Assembly (NCBI RefSeq): GCF_016808095.1
Contig: NC_068979.1
Location: 15,171,001 to 15,235,000 of the forward strand
Source of the DNA: Vigna angularis
Lineage: Eukaryota > Streptophyta > Magnoliopsida > Fabales > Fabaceae
Length of the DNA stretch: 64,000 nt
Reading direction: 5' to 3'
A program made the translations under genes and the position numbers. Below the pieces are notes generated by a model. It saw only the letters and a program-made list of their open reading frames with translations, searched no databases and was not told the origin of the DNA. Below are positions 53,086 through 62,013 of the stretch, piece after piece; position 1 is the first letter of the stretch; every line of letters starts with the position of its first letter.

Positions 53086-53887
53086 AAAGCTTAAGTTCCT
53101 TCTTCTTTTTCTTCTTCCTACTGAACTTCTTCAGAAATTTGATCAAACCAGGAACCTGTTGCAGTGTTTCAATCATAGGAACTTTAATCTCCAATTTCTT
53201 GAAGATTTCCATTAAGCACTTAAATTTCTTTTCCTTCCTATGATTCTTCTTTAGATGAGGATGGGATTTTTCATATGATTTCTTCTTCTTTCCTCTCATC
53301 TTCTTTTTCTTCCTTTTTCTCTCCCTAAAATTTCTCTTTTTCTTTTCTTTTATTTTTTTCTTCCCTTTTCTTTTTCTTTTCAACTTCTTTATTTTCACAC
53401 AAATCTTCTTTCTCTCTTCTCTCTCAACCACTTCTTTCTCTTTTTCTTCATCTTTATTTTTCTCACTCAACTCTTCTTTCTCTTTTCTCTCTATCTTTTC
53501 CGCATCTCCCTCTATTTTTTTCTCATCAAGAATCTTGTCACTTTCAGTGACATTGGTGTGCCCTTCCTCCTTAAGGTTAACTTCAGTATTAACCTCATCA
53601 TCCAATCTCTGACTAATGTAACGAAAGTGCATCTCCATCCTTTTACATGATTCTTCAATGCTTTTCTGAGTAGAGTCGGAACTTTTCAAAAATCGTTGAA
53701 GGGTGTCCTCCAAACTTTCTGATAGAGAGGATTTTTGCTGCCATTGTTGTTGTGGTTGGTTCTCAAATTGTCCGGCAGCTTGCCAAAATTGGCTTTGATC
53801 CATGCTTGAGTGAGGTTCCCACCATTGGTTGAGATTACTTTGGTAGAATTGAGTGCCCATATAATTAAATTCTTGACCAAATTGCAT
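52994..53887 (-). CDS. ORF1 of E7, shortened gag-derived basic protein (297 aa)
   Basis: Starts MQFGQEFNYMG, with TGG where E2 and E5 have TAG. The Gln-rich segment (QPQQQWQQKSS) is joined to SLEDTLQRFLKSSDSTQKSI, so the whole capsid core and zinc knuckle seen in E1/E5 are deleted. Residues of about 95-225 are extremely Lys/Glu-rich (KKKMRGKKKKSYEKSHPH-type). The C-terminus has KLEIKVPMIETLQQVPGLIK, also found in the spacer of E4, and reads through module 1. It may bind RNA through charge; no catalytic or zinc motif remains. The open frame may be by chance or selection. Confidence 0.65.
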   Translation of the reverse strand: MQFGQEFNYMGTQFYQSNLNQWWEPHSSMDQSQFWQAAGQFENQPQQQWQQKSSLSESLEDTLQRFLKSSDSTQKSIEESCKRMEMHFRYISQRLDDEVNTEVNLKEEGHTNVTESDKILDEKKIEGDAEKIERKEKEELSEKNKDEEKEKEVVEREERKKICVKIKKLKRKRKGKKKIKEKKKRNFRERKRKKKKMRGKKKKSYEKSHPHLKKNHRKEKKFKCLMEIFKKLEIKVPMIETLQQVPGLIKFLKKFSRKKKKKKELKLYWVKLMTLKERLLGGNPVIDKLLILIWFNL

Positions 53888-54236
53888 TCTGCAGACATTA
53901 GGCACAAAACTCTAGGAAATATTTGTTAGCACAAAAAAATATAGAAGAAGATATATATTCAGAAGATAAAAAGATTTAGAAGATAGAATCAAATAAAACC
54001 TAATAAAAAAAAAAAAATAAATAAAATCTAACCTAATCTAAAAGATAAAATAAAATAAAATAAAATCTAATCTATCCTAATCAAATAAAATAAAATAAAA
54101 AACAGAAAAATAAAATAAAATAAAATAAAATAAAAACAGAAAAAATAAAAACAGAAATTCAAAAAGTCAAAGATAATCAATAATCACACAAATTAACCAG
54201 TTAAACCACGAGTCCCCGGCAACGGCGCCAAAAACT
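53888..54236 (-). promoter_or_regulatory. E7 leader and primer-binding site
   Basis: Primer site at 54212-54230 (minus strand TGGCGCCGTTGCCGGGGAC). The TAAAA/TAGGA-type tract covers about 54000-54140. Non-coding. Confidence 0.85.
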
Positions 54237-54291
54237 TGATGGACAAATTTGTAAGCATCAAAATATGATGTCACAAACTTGTTTCACAATG
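54237..54291 (-). repeat. E7 5' LTR, first 55 bp only
   Basis: TGATGGACAAATTTGTAAGC onward to TTTCACAAT, then the sequence leaves the LTR and jumps into a copy of the left flanking DNA. One base differs from 48064-48118. Confidence 0.85.
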
Positions 54292-54348
54292 TTTGTTAAG
54301 TTGTTTATGTAATATATCTATTTTAAATGTAAAATGTTTGGTATGGTG
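54292..54348. repeat. Duplicate of the E7 left flank (copy of 48007-48063)
   Basis: 57 bp identical to the DNA left of E7, including the TGGTG target site, placed between an LTR fragment and a whole LTR. Host sequence should not lie here in a normal element. Confidence 0.88.
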
Positions 54349-55714
54349 TGATGGACAAATTTGTAAGCACCAAAATATGATGTCACAAACTTGTTTCACA
54401 ATCGGCAAGTATGACCGAATCGTTCAAGTAATAAACTTGGTAAGACCAAGTATCGTTCTTCCCAAAGGACTCACGGCCTAGTTTAGTTGTGTGATTTGTT
54501 GATTAGCTAAGACTTACAAACGAAATAATTGGATTATATTATGCAAGACGAAAAACTAAACATGTATGCATGAATTGATCAATGGCAAAGACTAAAGATA
54601 AACACTTTCAAAGGAATATATGAATGAATATGTTGTTGGGGGTCAATTTCATCTCATCCACTCTCATACATTTTAGGAATTCAACATTCAAATCATCATT
54701 GTTAATGCCACTCTCTAAAGTACCATTCTAGATGGCTTCTCCCTAATCAAATAGTTCATACAATTCCTAGCATTCCTAATGATTAGTTCATGAGTGCAGG
54801 AGCTTAACGACAACCAATATAATATTGTCAGTATAATATTGGGAGAAATTCCCCGGATCTAGACTTCCCCGTACGTGTCCGTATCGACAAAACCAATAAT
54901 CATGCAATAGAATGAGTTAAACAATGCAAGCATTGAGCAAAGAGGAAAAACCCTAACTAATGATGAAAGAAAGCATAAGTCTTAGATTAAGATGCAAGCA
55001 TAAATTCCATATATGAGAGCTTCAAGAGATTACATTGATTCCCCAACAAACATACAAGGTTTAGTTCACCATATTCATGGTGAACCTAGATGAACAATAA
55101 TGAAAGAATGAAAGATAAAACCCTAGAAAGGTGAAGAGGTAGCCTGAGCATCCAAGATCCTCCTTCAAAGGGGTGGAAGAGAGAGTGTTTGCCTCGTTTC
55201 TGCCAAAGATACTAATTCTAGGACGTGTAAGTCCTTATATACTATTTTAGAATTACAAAAGATCTAAGCCCAAGCCCATAAAAGTGCCAGAAAACGAGTC
55301 CAAGCCCATTATTAAGATTGGCGCTCAGCGGTAAATACCGCTCAGCGGTGACTGCGCTTCCCTTTTCTTCCCCTCAACGGCCAGTTTGCCCCTCAGCGGA
55401 CCTCCCGTGACCTCCTGAGTGCCGCTCAGCGGTAAAATGCCGCTCAGCGGTAAAATGCCGCTGAGCGGTGCTTTCGGCTTCTCCTTTTGCACTCTTTAAT
55501 CTCTTTTCTGATTCCATCTCTCTCCTTCTTCACTTCTTTCACTAAATTCACCTTAAAACCTACACAAAAACACTTAAATCAAGCATAAACCTGTCCAGCT
55601 CTCTTATTTATGAAAATATAGATAAAAGCATGATTTCAAGCTAGTTTTTAAGTCTAAAGGTTGCTTTTAGTATCAATTTTAAGCATGAAAATAACAGTTT
55701 TTCAACTGTTATCA
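54349..55714 (-). repeat. Complete LTR at the right end of E7 (1366 bp)
   Basis: Copy of 48064-49411 with an extra 18-bp palindrome unit (CCGCTCAGCGGTAAAATG) near 55440. Followed by TGGTG. Its left side carries the same 57 bp that flank 48064, so it looks like a solo LTR at the same target site. Confidence 0.88.
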
Positions 55715-55719
55715 TGGTG

Positions 55720-56144
55720 TTGAATGAAAACTATTGTGATGGATAGTTGTGTTTATATATATTACAGGTTTGTATTGTGGTATATGCAGTTGGCAACTAT
55801 ACACATTTCCAGATATTGTTTTCAAGTTGATGTTAACTGGCTCTAGTTTCTGGGAAAGTATTATTTTCTATTTTTAATCATGTTGACAAGTGCTAACTGT
55901 GGAGTGCTGTTTCCTGATTTCTCGGCCTTAAAAAATATCAAAATTTTTCTTAACCAAGCAACCATGCCATTCTGGTTTTGCTCTGGTATGAGCCTACAGG
56001 ATTTGATTGAAATACAGAATAAGGATTATTTTTGACATAGGCCCCACCAATAGTTCCAAATAAATACAAAATTATGAAATGTTGGGTTGAAGCTTCTTCA
56101 ATTATCAAAGATTGAAAGACGTTATTTTGTGTGAATGATTGCAG
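55720..56144 (+). other. AT-rich DNA, probably intron before the phosphatase exon
   Basis: Continues the low-copy sequence cut by E7. It ends in a good acceptor, GAATGATTGCAG, at 56133-56144. No coding segment is recognised in it. Confidence 0.55.
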
Positions 56145-56471
56145 GATTTAGTGATAGAGAGAATCCAAGATTCAATATCAGAAGAGAATAAGAGGTTGAT
56201 CTATCTTGGAGATGGAAGTGGAGACTATTGTCCAAGTTTGAGGTTGAAAGAGAAGGACTTTATGATGCCAAGGAAGAACTTTCCATTGTGGGATCTGATA
56301 TGCAGAGATCCTTCATTTCTTAAGGCTGAGATTCATGGTTGGAGTGATGAAGAAGAACTTGGAGATGGAAGTGGAGACTATTCTCCCTTCATTTCCTCTT
56401 ATTGCAAGCTTCAGACTCTGTCAGTCACTGCTCATGAGGCTTTGCCCAAAGCTCTACCAGTTCGACCATAG
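56145..56471 (+). pseudogene. Last exon of a PHOSPHO1-like (phosphoethanolamine/phosphocholine) phosphatase, altered
   Basis: After the acceptor the frame reads DLVIERIQDSISEENKRLIY, LGDGSGDYCPSLRLKEKDF, MMPRKNFPLWDLICRDPS and AEIHGWSDEEEL. This is the C-terminal part of plant PHOSPHO1-type HAD phosphatases (the PEPC1/PS2 group, phosphate-starvation-induced in Arabidopsis). GDGSGD is HAD motif IV with its metal-binding aspartates. After EEEL, where the family normally has an EQVLL-type helix, the DNA repeats 25 bp of motif IV exactly (56205-56229 and 56358-56382). It then returns to a family-like end, FISSYCKLQTLSVTAHEALP, and stops at 56469-56471. The frame is kept. No upstream exons (motifs I-III) were found in the window, so it is probably a gene fragment. 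Confidence 0.72.
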
Positions 56472-56755
56472 TTTCATGGTTTTGTAACTTTTGCAATGGA
56501 CCAAAGTAGAATATAACATGACTAACTTTTGTCTCAATAGTATAATAGTATATATTGCATAGTCAGTTACCTTTGCCTTAATTTCTGTAATATCCGATGA
56601 CAATCTAGTTAACACGAGGTAGGACCATCCAGTTGTAAACATCACGTTTTAATAAAAATTGACAGATATTTGGTATTATCTTTTATAATTTGACAGTTTT
56701 ATTTGACTTTTATCAGTATATGAAACTATTAGTTATTGGGTGTAGATGATCATCT
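56472..56755. other. Intergenic DNA downstream of the phosphatase exon
   Basis: AT-rich, with AATAAAA at about 56650 that could be a polyadenylation signal. Nothing else is seen. Confidence 0.5.
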
Positions 56756-57072
56756 AATTTTTTTTATAAAACCATAAGTTACATACGAATTTTTTCGTAT
56801 ATAAATTATATACGGATTGTACATATGAATTTTTTCATATATAATATACATACAGATTTTATATACTGATTTTTTCGTATATAATTTATATACAGATTTT
56901 TTCGTATATAACTACATACGAAAAAATTTGTATATAAATTATATATGAATATATTCGTATATAATTTATCTATGATAATTTTATATACGGATTTTTGTCC
57001 GTATATAAGTCCTATGTAACTAAGTGTTATATACGGATTTTGGGCCTTATATACGGATTTTTTCTTGTAGTG
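56756..57072 (-). mobile_element. One end of a CACTA DNA transposon
   Basis: The minus strand from 57072 reads CACTACAAGAAAAAATCCG, a classical CACTA terminus. Inside are about ten subterminal copies of TATACGAAT/TATACGGATT and their inverted forms (56780-57060), many paired as ACGAATTTTTTCGT-like hairpins. The opposite CACTA end and a transposase are not found; the terminus borders TAT, a possible 3-bp target site. It is a truncated copy. Confidence 0.75.
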
Positions 57073-57735
57073 TATGCACTCTTTTCACCAGTTGCTTTTA
57101 TGTACACCTCCATTACATCCCATTACATTTCAGCACAATTTTCACAACACATAAATAAATACAAATATTATTATTAGAATGAATAACAATGCATAAGCAT
57201 AACCAACCTTCTTTTTGGACCTTCTTTTAGGGCTGTGAATCATCTTCTTGTTCAATATTCAATCTACCCCTCTTCTGCCTAACCTGGTACATTTTACTTC
57301 AAAACTGTTGATGGAGCATATTGTTAAACTATCTTACAATAATTCGGGAAATTCAATTCTAGCATTGGCATCGAATGATATTCATGTGGTTTGGCTCTAG
57401 CCACACACTAACTACAACTTGGATGGAAGGTAATTAACTTCTTTTGTATCAAATCGTGAAAGGGAAAAAAAAGTACAGAAACTATATTATTGTGTAAGAT
57501 TTGAAATTAGGGAAAACATGGCAGAAAAAGGAAAGACTAAAATATATATTTACTACTAATAGAGGTTTGTGTCGAATACAAAAAATGTTGACATGAATTG
57601 AAAAAGTGTGATTCAACATTTAGGAAAGATGAAGCGTATCAATCAATGAAATGCAGGAGGAAGTTTAAGCAAATGTAAATCGGGATGATGAAAAAAGAGG
57701 GGAAAGAAATAGATAGATTGAAGTATGGATCAATG
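57073..57735. other. Intergenic AT-rich DNA
   Basis: No supported ORF, repeat or motif seen. Confidence 0.5.
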
Positions 57736-58181
57736 AGAGGAATTGCGATACTGTTTAGCGTGAGGCAAGACCTTGCACTGTTTGACGACGTTTAGGAGGT
57801 CCTGCTCTCTAAAGCAATTGAGGAATTGGGCCAGGCCTTCAAGAAAGAGTGTCGCCTGATACACAGTGGTCACGCTCATTATGTCCTCAAGAACTCTCTA
57901 CCTCACACAGTTCGCGTAAAGAACCCCGCCACCACCTCTTCCATATGCGCATTAGCGTCTGTGCCCACCGCCTCCTTGGCAGCAGCGATATTCTGCTCCT
58001 CCTAGCACCGAATCCAGTTCCCCACAACGCACTTCATGAAGGCGTTCTTGGTGCGCTTGAGGTGGTCTGAGAGGGTCACGACGATGTGGCGAAGGCAACA
58101 TGCAAGAGCTACCTTCCATGGACGGTCAGGGAAGGGGAGAAGGAGGTGGTGGCGGGGGTTGTTTTGGTCAATCTTAAAAAT
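57736..58181 (-). pseudogene. GC-rich relic of an unidentified protein-coding gene
   Basis: On the minus strand one frame reads FPDRPWKVALACCLRHIVV, LSDHLKRTKNAFMKCVVGNW, and after a stop EEQNIAAAKEAVGTDANAHM, to about 57910. A shifted frame gives VLEDIMSVTTVYQATLFLEG, LAQFLNCFREQDLLNVVKQC. The composition is that of plant coding DNA, with frameshift and stops. I do not recognise the family. The plus-strand frames here are shadows. Confidence 0.4.
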
Positions 58182-58560
58182 TAAATAATGGTATGAGTGC
58201 TCATGCGATCGTCCGCATGAGCCTAGCACTCAATACTCTCAAGTCTTTCTAAATAATTAAATAATGATATGAATACTCGTGCGATCGTCTGCATGAACCT
58301 AACTTAATATCCTCAATCTTAAAAAAATTTAAGTAATGGTATGAGTGCTCGTGCGATCGTCCGCATCAGCCTAGGACTCAATACCCTCAGGTTTCCTAAA
58401 TAAATAAATAATGGTATCAACACTCGTGTGATCATTCGCATCATCCTAGTGCTTAATATTGTTCTTTCTCTTGTAAAAATAATTAAAAATATATTTAAAT
58501 ATCATTCTAAAGGTATGAGTACTTGACCGTCCGTGTCGGTCTAGTACTCATTACCTTCCT
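58182..58560 (+). repeat. Tandem array, ~74-bp unit, about five diverged copies
   Basis: AATGGTATGAGTGCTCGTGC-like starts at 58187, 58263, 58335, about 58411 and about 58509 (the last after a longer spacer). Each unit has TGCGATCGTCCGCAT and ends CTAGTACTCAATACC. GGTAT-GAGT and ACTC-ATACC are inverted, so every unit can fold as a hairpin. Confidence 0.75.
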
Positions 58561-59150
58561 TTTTCTCAAAAATGCAAAAAAGATAAAATCTTTAAAAACT
58601 AAAAACATTCCCATCTTCAAACGAACAAACAATCTTTTGCCCAGAACTACTGTATTTTTGATTCTCCATCAAGAGTGGAGATATGTAGGAGCAAATTGTT
58701 AGGTTCACTTCCCTAAAAATCCAAATTTATCCATAAGCATATTTCAAGCAAATTTTCTAAAAAGAACTATGTAACTCTGCTTTCTCATTCTGAATGAGAA
58801 TACATAGGAACAAGGTCAATCCTTATCGGGCCCAAAAAACTAAAAAAATATATTTTGTTTCTTTAGAGTGTTATTTTTCGGGGATAATTAAACATTTTGA
58901 AAACCACAACACTTTCGCGTATTTAATTAAGGGTACTGCCTTTGAACAGGCATTGTAGGGTACTAATACTTTCTCTACACGTAACCGACTCCCGAACCTA
59001 GAATCTGGTTTTTGCAGACCATGCCTTATCACGTTATGGTTTTTCCGTAGTTTCCAAAATAAACTATGGTGGTGACTTCAAATCTCTTTTCTAAATCCGT
59101 CTTCTTCTTGGATCGTCGTCATGTTGTGATTCCGGTTGTGACAGGATCTT
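58561..59150 (+). other. Possible Tat/Ogre-type LTR end remnant
   Basis: Words such as GTAACCGACTCCCGAACC (58981-58998), AAATAAACTATGGTGGTGAC and CTTATCGGGCCC resemble the 3' part of LTRs and the primer region of Tat/Ogre elements as I remember them. No paired LTR or coding part was found. Weak call. Confidence 0.3.
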
Positions 59151-59929
59151 TGTGTGATTTTAGGAAGAGGAGGAATGAAGGAGTAGAATAAAGATGAGAA
59201 AAAGAAAACTGAGTGAGGGTGGTAGGTTACAGGTCCTAGGTGTTAAATGAAGTAAGGGAAAAATATGATATAAGTTGGGGTGCTTGGCCTCAGGTTAGTG
59301 GGGAAAAGCGTTGGTTGAGAATAAGGTGTGAGTGGGGTAGGTTCTGGTTGTGTTAAAAATGTGTGTGTTGGGTTGTGTTAGGCAAGAAAAATATAAGGAA
59401 GAGAAAGTAGGAGAGAACGAATGAAGTAAGTAAAAGTGTGGATGGGTAATTATTGGATTAAGTAGACCACACGATTATGTTTATTGGGGTTTAATATTTT
59501 ATATACCTTGTGTATCATACAGACCGGACGGTCTAGAGAAAGCAACACTGAACCAACCTAACCGGACGTGTTATACTAAGGTCGGTCGGTAGGTTCTCTA
59601 GATCATTAAGACCATGATTAAGGTAAACAACGATTAGAGCCATTGGGCTAAAATTGGGTCGTGATTAACTCTTCACTAATCCCAAGCTCATGGCGAAAAC
59701 TATAAATATAGGTCGAAGGTAAGTGGTAGATAGGTTCCATTTACTGCACATTTATTATTGTTGTATTGAATTGTCGAACGGTTCACATACTGACTTTGGC
59801 ATTGGAGGATCTTTGATAGGTTCCCTCCCGAACGAAAGAGAAAGACAACAAAGTTTGGAACGAGACCGGACGACAAGAAGGCAAAATTGTGAAGGAGTTT
59901 GGTGACTCAGCGCCATAACCAAAACATTT
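59151..59929 (+). repeat. LTR-like leader of a Tat-type element, left limit uncertain
   Basis: Contains TGTATCATACAGACCGGACG (59511-59530), which could be the LTR start, a TATA box TATAAATATAGG (59701-59712), and the primer site directly after 59929. The partner LTR is not in the window. 59151-59510 shows nothing recognisable. Confidence 0.45.
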
Positions 59930-59947
59930 TGGCACCCACCGTGGGAC
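59930..59947 (+). promoter_or_regulatory. Primer-binding-site-like sequence of the Tat-type element
   Basis: TGGCACCCACCGTGGGAC. Plant Tat-type elements often carry TGGCGCCCACCGTGGGGC at this place, 20-odd bases before a gag starting MVTTRN, as here. Confidence 0.6.
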
Positions 59948-59967
59948 CGAGTTACTTGTAAAACCCA

Positions 59968-61066
59968 ATGGTGACCACGAGAAACATGAGTGTTGACGAC
60001 CCAATGGAGATTATCCGGATGCTATAGTAGAAGATGGAGATGATGCAGCAATGCCATGAGGCGAAACTCGTAGCTGTAAGGGCTGAATGTTCGGCGCGGA
60101 TTGCCCGAGAGAGGGGATCGGGGGCAGGCGAGAAGGAGGAAGGAGAGCAGGCCAAGGAACGTGGCAAAGCTGCACTGGAAGATGAAACCGAACATAGTAA
60201 TGGGCGAGACAAAACGTGGAAACCCACGGAACCAGAGGTCGAGGGAAGTAAGGTCAAATCAGTACATGCGGAGAGTGTTGCGGGGGACAAGCAGTTGGTG
60301 GTGAAATCCGAACCCTCATCAACATTACTCCCTTTCGTCCAGGCAATCATGGACGTCCAAATATCATAGCAGTTCAACCCGCCCCAGTTTAAGATATACG
60401 ACGGGACGATGGACCCGGAAGCCCACATCAAGACCTTTTCGAACACAATGGTGTTCCGTACGGGTAACAATGTCATCTGGTGCCGAGCGTTTTCCTTATC
60501 ATTGGAGGGGGAGGCACTTGACTGGTTTAACTCACTTCCTCCCAACTCCATAGAGAATTTCGCAGGATTGCAACGCATGTTCAATCGTCAGTTCGCCCGC
60601 CTTGCAGTACGTCCTACCTACTCTCAAGCCCGAACCATTCAAGGACAACGTCTGCCGACGAGCGCCCAAAACTATGAAAGAGCTGCAAGAGAGGGCGGTT
60701 GATGAGATAAGGGTGGATGAGATGAAACTACCGTAAAAGAGGGAAAATCAGGAGAGCAAAGGGGAGAAAATAGACGGAAGGAAGTCGAAAGGTCAGACCG
60801 GGAAACCCGGAGGGTTCAAGCCAAGAGAACTACCCCGGGGACTGGGATTCCAACAGTACACCCCATTGAACGCCCCTCGGGCGAAAATCTTTCAGGAAGC
60901 CCGAAGTGTTGAGCTAATTCTAGAACCAAAGAGACGACCCACACTGCCAGGGGCGGACGACAACAAACATTGTTTGTATCATAAAAACATGGGCCACACC
61001 ACGGAAGAGTGTGTAACCCTGAAGGATAAAATAGAAGAATTAATCTGTGTGGGGCGACCTGGCTCT
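59968..61066 (+). pseudogene. Decayed Tat/Ogre-type gag
   Basis: Starts MVTTRNMSVDDPMEIIRML followed by two adjacent TAG codons, then runs to TAG at 60367-60369 and on to 60702 in the same frame. The capsid domain is clear: PPQFKIYDGTMDPEAHIKTF, LSLEGEALDWFNSLPPNSI, FNRQFA. A frameshift then leads to the C-terminal part (60780-61066) with QYTPLNAPRAKIF and a CxxH...GHTTEEC motif (CLYHKNMGHTTEECVTLKDK), typical of this gag type. It is cut at 61066 by E8. Codon use is GC-richer than the surrounding family V DNA. Confidence 0.78.
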
Positions 61067-61815
61067 TGATGCCAAATGATAGAAGCAACTTCACTCTTCA
61101 AGAATGAGCAGCTTCTCGGACCAGAAGTAGCAGTGGAATGGACAATGGTTGGAGATGCGCAGATGCACGGAAGGTGTTTGATGAAATGTTTGGTACAGTT
61201 TTGGAGGTGTGTATGCAATGGTTCTAACTCAGAAAGCCTTCCAAGAGGGAAGGAAGCTAGAGAATGAGTGTGCTAAAGTGGCACAAGATAGAGAACTTGA
61301 AGAAGAAGTGGCTGGAAGCAATCCAACAACATTTCACTATATCAATTGAAGTTTCATTTTACAAGAGATCAAGCTCTCTTTTATAGATGAAGAAGAGCTA
61401 TGATCTATGCAGAAAATCTATGCAAATTACATTCAAAATGTGCTGGAAAACTTAGGTAGCATGTGCTGAAATATGAATAAGATGGTTGGTGTGTTTCATG
61501 TGATAAATGTGAGTTGTAAGCAAGGTATTTTCCACGTGCAACATGTGAGATGGTTGCTGCAAACATTGATGCACGTTGGCAGCTTTTCCATTCAGCAATT
61601 GCACTCCTCTTGGCTTCCCTTTGTTTCCTCTTTGCTTGACAACTTCCTAGGATCCTTCCATCTTTTATTGTCCTACAAAATAATGGAACTAGTTAAAGAG
61701 TACATGCTAAGACTTAGAAAGAAAAGATTAAGTCCTTATTCAACTTCCCTTTCTTGGTCTTAGAGTGAAGTTGATAATTCTTTTGGATGGAAAGTCCCTA
61801 AAGGGGTTGTCATCA
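61067..61815 (-). repeat. E8 3' LTR (749 bp)
   Basis: Window orientation TGATGCCAAATG to GGTTGTCATCA, with outer TGATG/CATCA inverted ends. On the minus strand TCTATAAAAGAG at 61376-61387 is a good TATA box, supporting this orientation. Confidence 0.8.
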
Positions 61816-62013
61816 TTCCCTCCCTCTTTAAAAACGATTTGTCCTCAAATCGGGAAGAAAGAAAGAAGCACAACTTGGGTTCTTATTGGCCACCAGGGTC
61901 AAAAATATATCTACAAATAGCAAAAATTAGTATGATTAATGAGATATATGCAAAGATAAGAAGATAAAAGGAAGGCCTTTTGACAAAAATGTTATGAGAA
62001 GAAGTCTTGGCCT
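61816..62013 (-). other. E8 polypurine tract and polyprotein tail remnant
   Basis: The minus strand reads DLRTNRF near 61840-61860, then in a shifted frame KEGGND, ending in GAGGGAGGGAA next to the LTR. This is the usual C-terminal signature overlapping the polypurine tract. The rest is non-coding. Confidence 0.65.

Larger units (their letters stand above)
48064..55714 (-). mobile_element. E7: family V element with two intact ORFs
   Basis: Minus strand. 3' LTR 48064-49411, primer site 54212-54230, a 5' LTR start at 54237-54291, then an inserted copy of the left flank and a complete LTR 54349-55714. Outer flanks are TGGTG. It encodes ORF1 (52994-53887) and ORF2 (50688-51911), both open, with the structured cassette between them. 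No protease, RT or integrase is present. It is the least decayed family V copy in the window and the best reference for ORF2. Confidence 0.87.

Noticed and set aside
59952..60584. Minus-strand ORF of 210 codons
   Set aside because: Antisense to the Tat-type gag, whose capsid motifs on the plus strand are clear.
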